This document shows positions 1 to 12,900 of a DNA stretch of 64,000 nt, one piece after another. The notes beneath the pieces were generated by a model that had not been told where the DNA came from, did no database searches, and saw only the letters and a list, made by a program, of their open reading frames with translations. A program made the position numbers and the translations under genes. Each line of letters begins with the position of its first letter. Positions within the stretch are counted from its first letter, which is position 1. Source of the stretch: CAMCXE01 sp046347475 (GTDB taxonomy: Bacteria > Pseudomonadota > Gammaproteobacteria > Pseudomonadales > Cellvibrionaceae); assembly GCA_046347475.1 (NCBI GenBank), contig JAXMGD010000004.1:62001-126000 (forward strand), given 5' to 3'.

Positions 1-3000
1 GGAAAAACGTGTGATGAGGTTGCCTGGTTGAACATGGCTGCGCTTGCGGTTGAGGGCGTCGTATGTGAATTCTACTGTGGTGTTTGGATCATTGGCCGCC
101 GGCAGATGCTGGAAGCGCAGGTTGTTGTTGCTGTCGTAGTCAAAGCGGGTGACACCCAGTAAGGCATCCGTTACTTCTATGAGGCGGTTTTGTTCGTCAT
201 AAGCGAGCGTTTGCGTTTGGCCTTTAGGTTTGGTGATGGTGGCTTTGTTGCCAAATAGATCGTAATCGAAAGCGGTGGTTTCGTTTTCTGCATCGGTGCT
301 AGTAGCAACGCTGCCATCCGCATAGTAGGTGTAGCTAGTTGTGAATCCTGCAGCATCGGTGCTTTGATTCAAATAGCCTGACTTATCATAAACATTTACT
401 ACTTGTGAAGCGGGATAGCTAATGCTACCGGCGGCGCTGCCTGGCAGTGTGGTGATAAGTGTTTTGCCGCGATAATCTTGTGTGCTTTCAACGCGGTTGC
501 CATTGGCATCAGTGATGGCGTTTTTCTTGTCGCCACCAATATCGTAGTCATTTTTCAACAGACGGAAGTGTTTACCATCGCCGGTAACAAAGCGCTCTAA
601 CTCTCGATTAAGTCCGTCGTAGGTGTGCTCTGTGGTGTTGCCGCGTCGGTCGGTTTCAGTACGCAGATTACCGACGTCGTCGTAGGTATAGGTAATTGTT
701 TTTTCATCAGCATCAGTGATTTTTTTCGGGCGGTTTAATACATCGTATTCGGTGTTGGTGGTATGGCCGCGTCGGTCGATAACGGAGACTTTATTGCCAA
801 TACCATCCCAAACCTGTTTTGTATCTCGCGCTAGGTCGTCAACCGATGCGGTTTTGATGAGCTTTACTCGGTTAAGCTCGTCGTATTCCATCAGTGTATC
901 GCGACCTTCAGGCTTATGGACGGCTGTGTTGTTGCCTTGTTTGTCGTAATCCAGGATTGTTTGTTGTGCTACGGAGGTGCCGAATGCACTGGTGGTGCTG
1001 TGCAACCGATCTTGAATATCGTACTCGTTATGGGTCACTGCCTCACTAGGGCCAGAGGCAGCATCCGACCAGGCGAGGGTGCTGTCGGTTAGATTATTGT
1101 TATCGTCATAGGTGTTGGTGGTTGTGCGCCCGCGGGCATCGGTGGACTGTTGCACCCTACCCTCTGGGCCATAGAGTTTACTGATGCTGCGGCCTTCGGC
1201 GTCCCGCTTAAAGACTAATTTGCCGTCGTTGGTGTATTCCTCTGTTTCGGTGCCGTCGGGGTTGGTGACGCTGGTGCGTTGATTGATGCCGTTGTAGGTG
1301 TAGCTGTAGGTGAACTTCCACGGGTCCGTTTCACTTTTGAGTGTGCCGTTGAGGAAATAATCGTAACGCCAGGTTTGGTTAGTAGGGGTTTGTTTAAAGG
1401 TTAAGCGGTTTTGCAGGTCGTAGGTAAAGCTGGTTTTACGTTCCAGTTCGTCGAGGGTTTTACTTAAATTACCCGCAGCATCGTACTGCCATACATAATC
1501 CTTCCCTTCAGCGTTGGTTTGTTTAATTTTTAGCTGCCGGGCGTCGTAAGCAAATTTAGTGGTGTGATTATTTTCGTCCAGTAATTCAATGACGTTATTG
1601 AGTTTGTCGTACACCATGGTACGGCTATAGGTGGCTGATGTGCCGTCGCTATTGGTAACTTCGGGATGAATTACTTTTACTTGGCGGCCTAATTTATCGC
1701 TAAATTGTTGTGTAGTGCGGCCTTCAAAATCAGTGTTTGTTGTCGTTAAACCATCGCTGGTAAATTCGTAGGTGGTAGTCGCTGTATCACCCGCTCTATT
1801 TTTAACGCTCTTCCGACGATTTATTTTGTCGTAGGTAAAAGCACTGGAGACACCTTTCCAATCGGATTCCGATAATAAGTTGCTGTTGTTGTCGTAGGTA
1901 TAGGTTTTTGCGCCCGTGAGTGCGTATTGACCATCTAAATTACCTGTGCGCTCTGCTAGCTTAACTCGATCGCGACCATCGTAGGTGTAGGCTAGTTTTG
2001 TATAACGGGTGTGCTTGGTGCCGTCTACCAAATAATAATCGTGCGTTTCTTCGGTTTTTTTATTGCCTTTTAAGTCGTAGGTATAATCGGTGGTATTACC
2101 TTCGGCATCGGTAATTTTTTTAACGCGGTCTAAATCATCATAATCAAGGATTTTGGTATTGCCGTTAGCGTCAATTTCCGAGGTGCGCATTCCTCGTGGA
2201 TTATTGACGTAAATCGTTACACTACCTTCTGGCTCGATAATTTTATTGATAATGCCGTAATCATCGTACTCAAAATTGGTGGTAGCACTGCGGCCATTGG
2301 TGGTGCTGCGTAATAAGCCTTTAAAACCGCCGCTTTGGCCATAGGCATGTTTTGTCGTGACAGAGCCTTTTGCGCCATCGACTGTTGCGGTTTGCACTTC
2401 TACAGTTATATTGCCATTTTTATCCGGGGTATAATTTGCTGTATCGCCATTTTTATCTTTACGATACAACAATACTGAAAATTGCTGATCCCAAGTTTGT
2501 TCGGTAGTACTTCCGTAGGGGTCTATTTCTTTAATTAAATTGCCGAGGGCGTCGTATTGGTATTCCCAGGCCGCATTGGTAGCGACTTCAGTTTTGTAGC
2601 GCAGAAGGTTGTCGGCTTCGCCCATATCTGCACTCCATTTAAAGGTAGTGCTTTTGCCTTCAGGTTCTACCAAATTAGTTGGGTTGCCGAGCGAGTTTAG
2701 GGTGTAGGATTTTTGATAGCCATTTAAGTCGGTAATGTCTCGAATGTGTGTGGCACCCGTTGAGGTATATTTTATTTCGGCTTTTTTGTCGGTTTCCGGG
2801 TATTGCACATAACGAACTACATCGCTGGGATTTAAACTCGGGATGACCTTTTTAAGGTCTTGAGGGACTGAATCTAAGGTCGAGTAATATTCGTAATGAG
2901 TGACCCGCCCGCTGGCGTCGGTAACGGTGGATAAATTTACGGTGGGGTCTTCAGGATGCGACTCATAATCATAGCTTTCAGTAAAATCTGCTCGTTTAAA

Positions 3001-6000
3001 GGATTTAAGAGCCCCCGCTTTGGGATCAAATGTGTCGCCGACTTGTTTGAAATAGGTGAATTCGAGTGTTGGCCCCACGGAACTTGCAACGCTATCCAGG
3101 CGCATATCGCCATTGTCATTGGTGCTGTAATTAAAATCCAAATGCCGCCCTGCGGAATCGGTTATTTTTTGAATGAGAGTTTCATTCTCTAAATGTATAT
3201 ACGGTTTATATTTAAGTACGTTTTTTAAATATAAATATGGGCCGTATTTAAGTGTGTTGCCGTTGCGATCGGTGACGGTATCCACAAAAGCTTTTTTATC
3301 TTCACCTTGATATCCAAATGAATATACAGTGCCATCTTTCGAGCGGTATTCCCAACCCGATTCTGTTTGCGTTAAGGTTCCGTGATTGCCCCGCTGTCCG
3401 ACCCAGCTATTTCCAACAAGTTTAAATGTACCCCCGTTACTCACCGCCACTCGAGTAGGGATTTTTTTACCTTCCATTAGTGCACGCAGTTTAGCTGCAT
3501 CCAATAAAAGCGGCTGATCCGACTCTGAGCGGGTTTTACCGACCCAGTTTGGTAAGTTATTTTCGTAAGGTGTCTTTCCATCTCCTTCAGCAAGAATTTG
3601 GATATATATATTGTGGTTGTGCGACCAACCAGGACCTAGCGGGGAATTATTATTTTCTGGTTTGCTTTCATTTGCATAGCTGCGGGAGAAATTCAGTTGG
3701 GGTCCAGCGCCTTGCAACACCATATCTTCGCGCCGCAGGGAGAGCGCACCGCGCTGAATTAGGGTATCGAACTCGATAATTTGCCCGAGCATCTCACCAT
3801 GTATAGATTCTTCTAATTTGAGTTTATAGAGCTTTTCGTGATTTTTGCTGCCATCCAGCGGCTGGGTATTAACTTGGATAAATCCTGAATGTTCAGCTCT
3901 GGGCAAAAGCTTTTCAACATCCTTACGCAACACGACAACTTTTTGTATCCCATTGGGTTCAACTTGCGAAGATACGAGTTTGGAAATTTGCTTTTTCTCT
4001 TCATCAAGAATATTAACTTCTATCTTTACTTGAGTTTTAGCATCTACATCAAGTGGAATATCAATAATTGTATAGGAATCAGATTTTTCAAATGTGAGCA
4101 CTTTAGTATCATTAAATAATGCCAATAAATGGGCTCTGGAAAGTGCTTTTTCTCCGTAGATTTCAAACGCGTATTGCCACAATACATTGCCCGCATCATT
4201 ATTGTCATACAGGCGCAGGGTGAGTAAATCCTGCGGCTGTAAACGCGATAAGTGTTCTAAATCTTTAAATGTCACCTTACCGTTGGCATCCAAAGACGCT
4301 TTAACTTCTTCGGCTCCGAGACTAAATACTAATTCCTGTTCACCATCAATGGCGGGCAAGCGAGGCTGACTTTGCTGTGTTAACCCGTAAAATAGGTCGA
4401 GCAAATCGGCATTAGGGTCGATGGCATTTGCACCTGGCTCGTCTGGGCTAGGTAATATAGTTTGAGTGTTTACTCCATTTGATGTTGTAAACTGAGTTTT
4501 GATACTGGTAACTTCTAAAGCCAGCTGACTAAATTGGTATTCCGGCCGATAGACCCATTCGTATGCGGGTAATGGCTTGATGGGTTTTACAGTGTCGCCC
4601 TCCTTAGCAATAAATTTCTGCTTGGCCTGATTCCAGGCGCTCAAATAAAACCAATCACTATTTTCGTCAAATTGTGGAGTAAGAAAAGGAGTAATTTTTT
4701 GTGGACGTCCTGCGAGACTTTCAGAATTACTGGGTGTACTAAAATCGGGCTTTTCATTTTTTGCGGTGCCCGTAACGTGAATATAAAAGTGCTCAGAAGA
4801 TGTAAGATTATCTTTTAAACGTAGTACTTGTGTATTTAACCCAGGGGCAATCGGAAATTCTGCCAAACTGCCTGCAGCAACAGATTGTAACGTATTGCTC
4901 CCAACCACTTTAGCTAGGCGCCCTGTTAAGCCAAAAGCAGCGCCTTTATCGGCTCCTAATCCCTCTGGCAGTGGCGTCCCATCAGCATCTAGCCATTCGG
5001 AATAGACAATTATTTTGTCGTCACTGCCCAGTGAAGCACCTTCAGCACCGATGATATTATTTTTTTCTTCTTTTCCTTTGTTGAGCCCTGAGTCTTGCGT
5101 GTAATCGCGCTCGGCCCATATTTTTAAATTTGGCGGACGTAGAACTATATCGTCTATAGGTACGTTAAGTGAGCTACCAGCGTTAGTGCTCGCGTCCTTT
5201 AGCTGTACTCGCTGCGTACCAATGTAACCAGTTGGGCGGTTTATAATAACGATGCGTACCCACTCGCCGGATTTTAAATGGTTTGCTTCGCGTTTTTGGA
5301 AAGGTTCTGCAAGTTTGTATTGGGTGGCGTAATCCTGCCAGGAGCCACGCCGTTGAATAAATCCTCCTCCAGAATTTACGGCTGTATCCATGGGGCCGCG
5401 CAGCATGATACGGTAAAAAAAAGATTTATTGTCCTTACCTAAACCTGTATCGGTTTTAACAGCTTCGTCAATTTCGCTTTGAGGCAAACCGCGACGGTCC
5501 ACCACCAACTCACCGGTGGATTCACGGAATACCATTATGTCGGTATTTTTAAAATCTTCTTTGCTAATAGAACTTACAAGCCCATTAGGTGCGGGACTTT
5601 TTGTTTTGTCCGCGAGGCGAGTTACATTAGGTTGGCTCTTATCGGGCCTACTGCTGAAATAAATGGCCTGTAACGAGTTAGGCGATTGATTAGGAATAAA
5701 ACCCGTTTTCGTGCTTCCATCGGGCTGAGGTATAGGACCCATTTCACCGAGCACACTTTGATCAGGCTGACCATCTCCATCAAAATCGTAAAAATTTTGC
5801 GTAGTAGGATTATTATTTGCGGGATTGACTTTATATTCGGTGGTGTTACCCACCGGAACCGGGCCACTGGGGCCATATAGAGCAGCCTGGCCAGATAAAA
5901 ACATCACATCGACTTTTAAGTCAATGTTATAACTAGGCAGTGCAATGGTTGCTAGTATTGCGTTTCCGTTAAGACAGGCCATCTGCGCAGCAATACTATG

Positions 6001-6960
6001 TTCATTGCAAGGCCTTGGATCAACACAGTAGGTCCAATCCTGACGGCGTAAATAATAGGAGCGATTGGGGAAATTGGGGCTGAACATGGTGTAGTGCAGT
6101 TCCGCCGTAATATCGGTCATCATATCCATATCTGCCATTCCTATTGGGCAATAGGGTAGGCGAAACTGCATGCTATATTTGCCTTCACGGCCAAGTTTAC
6201 TTTCAGTAGAAGTGATGCTTCCAGGAAAAAGATCAGGGAATACGTATACAGGAATGTTTTTCACACCACCGAAAATTTTATCGTCGCTCTTGCGCGCTAC
6301 AGTGTAAAACTGCTGCGGTTTGCTTGGATCACCATAAAACCCAACGCGCGGAGCAATACTCAGCGTCGAAGATTTTATTTTTTGGCCTTGTTTATTCAAA
6401 ACAATACTGCCGACAGGTTTATCGCCGTTTTTAGGTACATTAATGTTTTCCGTTAAATCCACCGGAAAGGTCATCAGTACTAAATCGTCGTAAGCAGCGC
6501 TGGCTTGTGAGGGCAATAAAATACTCGTGCTGCGCCCTCGAACAAAAACGCTGTTTATGCCCTGCGGTAAATTCGGTTTGGTAATGGGTTTGCCGTCAGC
6601 AGATAAAAACGATTCACTCTTGAATTCAGCAGCCGAAAGCAGCCGTGCATCTTTAGCAAGATCGTCAGCATGGCGCGTTTGGTAGTCTTTTAAGCGTGTT
6701 TGATATTGGGCATATTCGGCCGAGGAGATTACAGTGATATCACTAAAGGGTTCGTTGTAACTCACCTCCCCTGCTTCGCTACCGTCCTCGTTATATTCAA
6801 CCAATATTGGTTTGCCATTGGCATCCAATACCATGGTGCGAGCCATAACTACCCCATGTTTGAATGTCTCATTGGCTTGAACTGCTGGGCACAAAAAGGC
6901 AACCAGGAGCCAACACACTAGGTAGATTTTTACTGCCATGGAGGGGTGATCCCTATTCAT
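1..6960 (-). CDS. Exported DUF6531/YD-repeat (RHS) protein, C-terminus beyond window
   Basis: Open frame on the minus strand from 6960 to the left edge (2,320 codons visible, no stop seen on translation). The ATG at 6960 overlaps the upstream stop (ATGA). An alternative in-frame ATG at 6939, preceded by AGGGA, begins a good signal peptide (MAVKIYLVCWLLVAFLCPAVQA). Residues about 30-1060 are an unrecognised ectodomain, with a DGDGQPD calcium-loop-like motif around residue 400. At about residue 1070 comes a DUF6531-type segment (SLRREDMVLQGAGPQLNFSR, then GPGWSHNHN). From about residue 1350 to the edge there are many YD repeats of about 20 residues (pattern YDxxGxLxxxTDxxGxxT). RHS repeats normally form a hollow shell around a variable C-terminal domain, which cannot be seen here. 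It is the last visible gene of the giant-protein operon and is probably translationally coupled to the gene before it. The family is certain; the role (toxin, adhesin or matrix) is open. Confidence 0.93.
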   Translation of the reverse strand, partial: MNRDHPSMAVKIYLVCWLLVAFLCPAVQANETFKHGVVMARTMVLDANGKPILVEYNEDGSEAGEVSYNEPFSDITVISSAEYAQYQTRLKDYQTRHADDLAKDARLLSAAEFKSESFLSADGKPITKPNLPQGINSVFVRGRSTSILLPSQASAAYDDLVLMTFPVDLTENINVPKNGDKPVGSIVLNKQGQKIKSSTLSIAPRVGFYGDPSKPQQFYTVARKSDDKIFGGVKNIPVYVFPDLFPGSITSTESKLGREGKYSMQFRLPYCPIGMADMDMMTDITAELHYTMFSPNFPNRSYYLRRQDWTYCVDPRPCNEHSIAAQMACLNGNAILATIALPSYNIDLKVDVMFLSGQAALYGPSGPVPVGNTTEYKVNPANNNPTTQNFYDFDGDGQPDQSVLGEMGPIPQPDGSTKTGFIPNQSPNSLQAIYFSSRPDKSQPNVTRLADKTKSPAPNGLVSSISKEDFKNTDIMVFRESTGELVVDRRGLPQSEIDEAVKTDTGLGKDNKSFFYRIMLRGPMDTAVNSGGGFIQRRGSWQDYATQYKLAEPFQKREANHLKSGEWVRIVIINRPTGYIGTQRVQLKDASTNAGSSLNVPIDDIVLRPPNLKIWAERDYTQDSGLNKGKEEKNNIIGAEGASLGSDDKIIVYSEWLDADGTPLPEGLGADKGAAFGLTGRLAKVVGSNTLQSVAAGSLAEFPIAPGLNTQVLRLKDNLTSSEHFYIHVTGTAKNEKPDFSTPSNSESLAGRPQKITPFLTPQFDENSDWFYLSAWNQAKQKFIAKEGDTVKPIKPLPAYEWVYRPEYQFSQLALEVTSIKTQFTTSNGVNTQTILPSPDEPGANAIDPNADLLDLFYGLTQQSQPRLPAIDGEQELVFSLGAEEVKASLDANGKVTFKDLEHLSRLQPQDLLTLRLYDNNDAGNVLWQYAFEIYGEKALSRAHLLALFNDTKVLTFEKSDSYTIIDIPLDVDAKTQVKIEVNILDEEKKQISKLVSSQVEPNGIQKVVVLRKDVEKLLPRAEHSGFIQVNTQPLDGSKNHEKLYKLKLEESIHGEMLGQIIEFDTLIQRGALSLRREDMVLQGAGPQLNFSRSYANESKPENNNSPLGPGWSHNHNIYIQILAEGDGKTPYENNLPNWVGKTRSESDQPLLLDAAKLRALMEGKKIPTRVAVSNGGTFKLVGNSWVGQRGNHGTLTQTESGWEYRSKDGTVYSFGYQGEDKKAFVDTVTDRNGNTLKYGPYLYLKNVLKYKPYIHLENETLIQKITDSAGRHLDFNYSTNDNGDMRLDSVASSVGPTLEFTYFKQVGDTFDPKAGALKSFKRADFTESYDYESHPEDPTVNLSTVTDASGRVTHYEYYSTLDSVPQDLKKVIPSLNPSDVVRYVQYPETDKKAEIKYTSTGATHIRDITDLNGYQKSYTLNSLGNPTNLVEPEGKSTTFKWSADMGEADNLLRYKTEVATNAAWEYQYDALGNLIKEIDPYGSTTEQTWDQQFSVLLYRKDKNGDTANYTPDKNGNITVEVQTATVDGAKGSVTTKHAYGQSGGFKGLLRSTTNGRSATTNFEYDDYGIINKIIEPEGSVTIYVNNPRGMRTSEIDANGNTKILDYDDLDRVKKITDAEGNTTDYTYDLKGNKKTEETHDYYLVDGTKHTRYTKLAYTYDGRDRVKLAERTGNLDGQYALTGAKTYTYDNNSNLLSESDWKGVSSAFTYDKINRRKSVKNRAGDTATTTYEFTSDGLTTTNTDFEGRTTQQFSDKLGRQVKVIHPEVTNSDGTSATYSRTMVYDKLNNVIELLDENNHTTKFAYDARQLKIKQTNAEGKDYVWQYDAAGNLSKTLDELERKTSFTYDLQNRLTFKQTPTNQTWRYDYFLNGTLKSETDPWKFTYSYTYNGINQRTSVTNPDGTETEEYTNDGKLVFKRDAEGRSISKLYGPEGRVQQSTDARGRTTTNTYDDNNNLTDSTLAWSDAASGPSEAVTHNEYDIQDRLHSTTSAFGTSVAQQTILDYDKQGNNTAVHKPEGRDTLMEYDELNRVKLIKTASVDDLARDTKQVWDGIGNKVSVIDRRGHTTNTEYDVLNRPKKITDADEKTITYTYDDVGNLRTETDRRGNTTEHTYDGLNRELERFVTGDGKHFRLLKNDYDIGGDKKNAITDANGNRVESTQDYRGKTLITTLPGSAAGSISYPASQVVNVYDKSGYLNQSTDAAGFTTSYTYYADGSVATSTDAENETTAFDYDLFGNKATITKPKGQTQTLAYDEQNRLIEVTDALLGVTRFDYDSNNNLRFQHLPAANDPNTTVEFTYDALNRKRSHVQPGNLITRFS

Positions 6961-9900
6961 TTTTCTGTAACCGCGCTGATCAGTTCGTGCAAGGATTTTT
7001 GACCGGCGGCCACTTGCTGTAATAAGGGTTGGTGTTTGGGGTCGACAAGTGCATAACCTAGGTAGTCCAAGCTTGCGACGTTAACCTTGCGTTGGCTGAT
7101 TACACGGTAGTTATCGATTTTGCCTACGCCGACAGGTTTTATCACTTCTTGTTCGGGGTCGAAGCCCAGGAGCACCACGTACTGGGTGCCTTCAGGTATG
7201 TAGTCATAGGCACCGTTTTTAGCGGGCATTTTTATATTGATACCCATGGCACCTTCAGCCAGTACACCTTTGGGTTGGCCGGCAAACATCCAAAACGGTA
7301 AGGCACCGGGCATGATGGGCGTATGTAAATGCTCGAAGGGCATAAATTGAATTTGCAGCTCGCCTGCGGCGCGGCCTTTATTAAATAACAGGCGCGTAGT
7401 GGTGAGGTCGAGTTGTAAATCGGAACCGGCCAAGCTCACCATTTGCCCGCCGGTTACTAATTGGAAGGGTATGGCGCGGTTTAGCTCGGCGATGTGCAGC
7501 AAAGGAAGTGTATTTTTGCGCCCTTCTTGCAAGGATATAGAGCGCACTAGGTTGCCAAAGCCTGAGAAATTTAAGTCACCATTAACGACTAGCTTATAGC
7601 GACCGCCGGGGATTTCGTTGCCTGGTTGCTCTTGGAAGCCAAAGCTAAAGCCGCCGTCGGCATTAGTAATAGTGGTACGGTTTAGCTCTGGCAAACTTAC
7701 CGTCACTCCTGACAGTGGCTGGCCGAATTGGTCGCTCAGGCCACCCATCAAAAAGGTGGGTAGGCGGCGGACAGTAAAACTTGAATGGAGTAATTCGCGA
7801 CCGTCGTAGACCACCTTAACGAAGAGTTCTCCATTAAAGCCATACTGACGGCTAGGGTAAAAAGCCAGGCTCTGCCCACCCGGCAGCAGCGATAGGCCAC
7901 CGGTGACAGGCTCGTTGTTTCGATCGACCTGTTGCAGTGTATAGCCTTCCGCCTCGAGGAAATTTGCACCCGCAATATCGCTATTGATATAGGTATTGCC
8001 ATGCAGTGTTTCGGTTAAGGTAACGGCCAACTTGCTTACATCAATAGCTTTATTGAAATACAGCTCGATAGGCTGGTTGGGCTCTACGTTACGCGCAGCG
8101 TTTTCCGGCTTTATCCTTAAAAGCTCCACGGCGATGGCCTGTTCGTCTTTTATATGGATACCGCGTGTGCTGCTGGCTACAACCACTTGGGAAGCGTTGA
8201 GTACCTGATAGTTGAGGGTATAGTCTCCAGCTCTAGCGGGTAAAGTAATGTCACCGCTCGCTAAGGTACCAGCTAAGGTCAATGGCGTTTGTTGCCCGTC
8301 AAGGCTTACCGTTACGCTATAACCTGCCGCCAATTCCGATAAACGTGCGGCTGTTGGCACCGAGATTGGAGCGCCGGCATTGATATAACTGGCCCCCTCG
8401 CCTGGCAGCAGCGGCTCAATGGTTAAACTTGCTGTAGATTGCAGTTGATAAGTTTGACTGGTGCGGTTGCCGCTCAGATCAACCGCAGTAAACACTAAGG
8501 GTGCTTCGGCGCCTGACTCAATGGGCAGGGTGTAGCTGAAATCATACTGACCTATGCCAGCGCCAGGGCGTACGCGCATGGGAACGTCATTGAGGGTAAT
8601 GCTAGCGAGGTTGGTATCCGTCACTGAACCGCTGATTGTCACGGGTGACATGCTCACCGGGTTGAGTGCCGGAATGGGTTGGAGGCCTGCAAGCGTAATA
8701 ACAGGCGCCGTGCCATCGTGCTGGAAGTTTGCGCGCAGTTGCGACCGCTTTTGCAAGCCATCTATGGCTTCAATTGTTACCGGCAGGGAATCTTCATTGG
8801 GCGTAAACGCCAGAGTGTCTTCAAAATAATAGTCTGCTGTATTACTGCCTTTAACCACTGCGGGTTTGCCATTGACACTCACCTCTACTGGGCCCCCCTC
8901 ACTCACCACATGGCCTTTGAGCCTGAAGTGAGGCGTATTGAGCTGACTGCCGTTTGTGGGGCTAATCAGGCTAATAATCGGTGCGGCTAAGCTGGCTGCA
9001 TTTTCCGGAATGTAAGTGAGCACGAGGTTTTGCACGGTGTCGCCATCAGGTGTTTCTACGCGCAATAAAAACCGGTTCTCACCTTGTTGAAGGGGGATGT
9101 TGGGTAAATTGAAACGGTAAACTCCTGCAACCGGAGTGTTATCCGGGCTAATTTGCCATTCATTTACATAAAAATGCACCTGCTCTAAAGGCAGTAGGGT
9201 TTGCACCTCACCCGCTAGTGTGATGGTTTTGCTATGAATAACCGAACCATTAGCGGGAGTGAGGTTTTGAAAATGCGGCGCTGAAAGACGCTTAACTGCA
9301 TGGGTAATACTCACTTCATTGCCCGATAAATCCAACGCAGTAATAGTGAGCTGGTTTTCACCTAAGGCTAGAGCTACTTCGGTTTGAAACTCTTCAGCGT
9401 TTAAACTGGCGGTAATGGGCGCATCCGGGAATCGATTTGACCGCACTGTAACATTCGCCAGACCGCTATGAGGCTGCACTGGGTCAGAAGCATTACCGCG
9501 CAGCAGAACACTAGCTGTATTTACCTGCTCGTTGGCACTGTTAATTAGCTGCAAACCGGGGGCAACCGTATCGGGGTAGTCCGCCGGGTCATCGGGGTTA
9601 GTGCCTTTTTGCTCCTCTACTGCATTAGTAAAGCCGTCGCCGTCACGGTCTGAATCGACCTTATCGCCTATACCGTCTCGGTCTAAATCCGACCATTCGG
9701 TAATGTCATCGGGGAATGCATCCTGTGAATTGGCATGTCCGTCACCATCGCGATCGTCGTCTAGGGCATCAGGGATGCCGTCTTTATCGCGGTCTACCGG
9801 TTTGCTCGAGGCATCGTTAGGGTTGGTGCCCGCTTGGGTTTCATAGTCATTGCTGATGCCGTCGCCATCGCTGTCTGAGTCGCTATTGTTGCCAATATGG

Positions 9901-12900
9901 TCGCCGTCTAAGTCGGCCCATTCGTTGGGATCATCAGGGAACGCATCAGCGTCATCCGCGTGCCCATCGCCATCGCGATCATGGTTGTCGTAAGTTAAAT
10001 GCAAGGTGCGCTCAAGATCGCCATCAGGTGTGTGTATATGGATAACAAATGAATTTACACCTTTGACCAAAGGCAAATTGGCAGCATCAAATTGTATGGT
10101 TCCTGCTTCGGCTGAAATTAAACTCTGCACAAGCGAATTAATTGTTAGCTGTACTGACGTATTGGCCCATTCGGTATGTATTTTCCCGCTAATTGAAACC
10201 GAGGCCGAGGTAAATTCACTACCCTCCTCCGGAGTTAAAGCAATAAAACTTGGCGTTGATGTGTGTTTAATCGTAACCAATTGTGTGGTTACATTTGCAG
10301 CATTATCTTTTGCAATGAGATTAAATGTATTCACCCCTAGCGCCAGGGGCACATCAATTCTAAATTTACTCGCGCTCAGTGGAATTATTAATTCGGTGCC
10401 ATCGGATTTACGCAACAGCAGAGACGCAAGACCAGACGCAAATGGTTCGGCATCCGCTGCACTTCCCGATAGAGTAAAGCTGTTATTTTCGGTGCTAGAG
10501 GCAATTGCATCAATTAACAACACTGGCGCAGTTTTGTCCTCTTGAGGAGTGTAGGTTAACATTAATGGTTGTTCGGAGCTGCCATCTGGCGTAACGGCTC
10601 GAACCACAAAATTATTATTGCCTTTAATTAATTTTAAATTATTGGCAATAAAACTGTACCCGCCAGTCGAATTAACCACCAAACTTTGCTGCACATTATT
10701 AACCCATAATTGCACCTGCGCCGCTGGCCATAATGTGTGAACCTCACCACTTATAGTGGTGGGCGAGAAGGATAAGACCGCATTATTACTGGGCTCAACA
10801 TTTAAAATAATCGGCAAAGACGTACGTTTTACGGTCAGCGTTTGTTGCGTCAGGTTGCCCGTCTTATCCGCTGCTTTCAGTATGAAATTATTTTCTCCCA
10901 AATCAAGCCCTAGATTAATATTAAATTTATTATCACTGACGGGAATGATTTGATCACTAGCACCCGCTTTGCTCAGCACCAAAGAGGCAAGCCCTGAAGC
11001 AAAGGTCTCCTCATCCGTTACACTTCCTGCAATAAGGATTGTATCGGCTTGGGTCGGTGTAATTACAGGATTAAGTTTTACCACCGGTGCAGTTTTATCT
11101 TCATTGGGCGCAAAGATTAATTGCAGTGTTTGCTCGGTGCTACCGTCAGGTGTTACTGCACGAATAGAAAAATTATTCGTACCATTTTTCAAAATCAAAA
11201 ACGGTGTAGTAAAGCTATAGACGCTCTTATAGGTTAAATAACTGGAAAGGTTGAAACCAAACTCTACCAATGGCTTGGACGTTATTGGCTGCGGCACATT
11301 GTTCACTAAAATTTGCACTTGAGCTAAGGGCCAGTCAGTCAAAAATGCACCACTAATTTGCGTTTGCGAAGTCGTAACTTTGGTGTTTGTTGCAGGCAAA
11401 ATATAGAGAATTTTAGCAATTGAGGTGCGTTTCACGCTAAGGCTTTGTGCGTTAATATTGCCAGCCTTGTCCAGCGCCGCCAGATTAAGAATATTTTCCC
11501 CAAGGTCCAGAGCTACATCAATACTGAAATTATCATTAACCACAGAAATAAGCTGATCACTTTTACCGGAACGGCGCAGAATTAAACGTTCAAACCCAGA
11601 AGGATTACTGCCACTATCAATTACCGTTCCCGAAAGTGTCACAATAGAATTTTCAGTTGGGGTATTAACCGGTGTGACCACAAGCTTAGGAGCTGCCCTA
11701 TCTTCTTGGGGCGCATAATTAAGGTTTAAAGTGTTTTCAACCTTGCCGTCAGGTGTAATTGCGCGGATAAGAAAACTATTTTCTCCTTTAATCAATTTTA
11801 AATTAACAGCGTTGAAATCATAACCTCCCGATACATTGGCTGTCAGTTCCTGCAAATTGTTATTTACCAATAATTGAACTTGATTTCGCGGCCATTGGGT
11901 TTGAACTCTACCACGAATATTGATTGGCGATTCAGAAATTACTGCCCCTGTTTGTGGTAAGACATCAAGCAATGTCGGAAATGACACGCGTTTTACATCT
12001 ATAACTTTGCGTGTTGAATTCCCAGCTTTATCAACAGCAATCACATATAGAGTGTTATCGCCAAGCGCAAGGTCCACATTTTGAATAAATTTAGTGCCTT
12101 CTACAGGGATAAGCACTTCAGATTTATCCATTTTTTGCAGTGTAAGAGTGGCCAATCCTGAGGCAAATGGCTCTGCATCAGTCACTTGACCTGAAATTGT
12201 CACTACTGCATTTTCGGACGATGCAGCAAGTGGATCAAATGTTAACTCAGGCGCTGTTTTATCTTCCCTGGGGAGGAATTTCAATTGCAGTTTTTGTTCT
12301 GTGCTGCCATCGGGTGTAATCACACGAACAAGAAAATCGTTAATGCCTTGTTTTAGCGTTACATTGCTTAGGTAAAATTCATATAAGCCGTCACTTTTAG
12401 CTGCCAGAGACAGAGCATTACCGTTAACGGATAATTTAATCTGCGCAAGCGGCCATTCAGTTTGCACCTGTCCACTTATTTGCGTGGGTGAGTCAACAAT
12501 TATCGCGTCATTTGAAGGCAGAAGATTAAGAATAGTTACCGATACTGTGCGTTTTAGCGTAAATGTTTGGCGGGAACGATTTCCGGCTTTATCAGTTGCC
12601 ATTAGGCTAAAGGCATTATCACCCAATGCCAATGCGACATTAATGGAAAAATTAGTGTCGGTAACATGAATTGATTGCTCTAATCCATTGGGCAACTGCA
12701 ATACCAGGCTTGCAAGCCCCGTAGCATAGGGTTCAGAGTCAGTGACTTGCCCTGTTATTACCGCAGAGTTATTGGCGGTCGGTGATAGCGCAGACTTTAA
12801 TAAAATTACCGGTGCGGTTTTGTCTTCCTGCGGAGTATAAACCAGCGTTATTCTTTGTTGCGCGCTACCGTCAGGGGTTGCGGCACGAATAAGGATTTTG

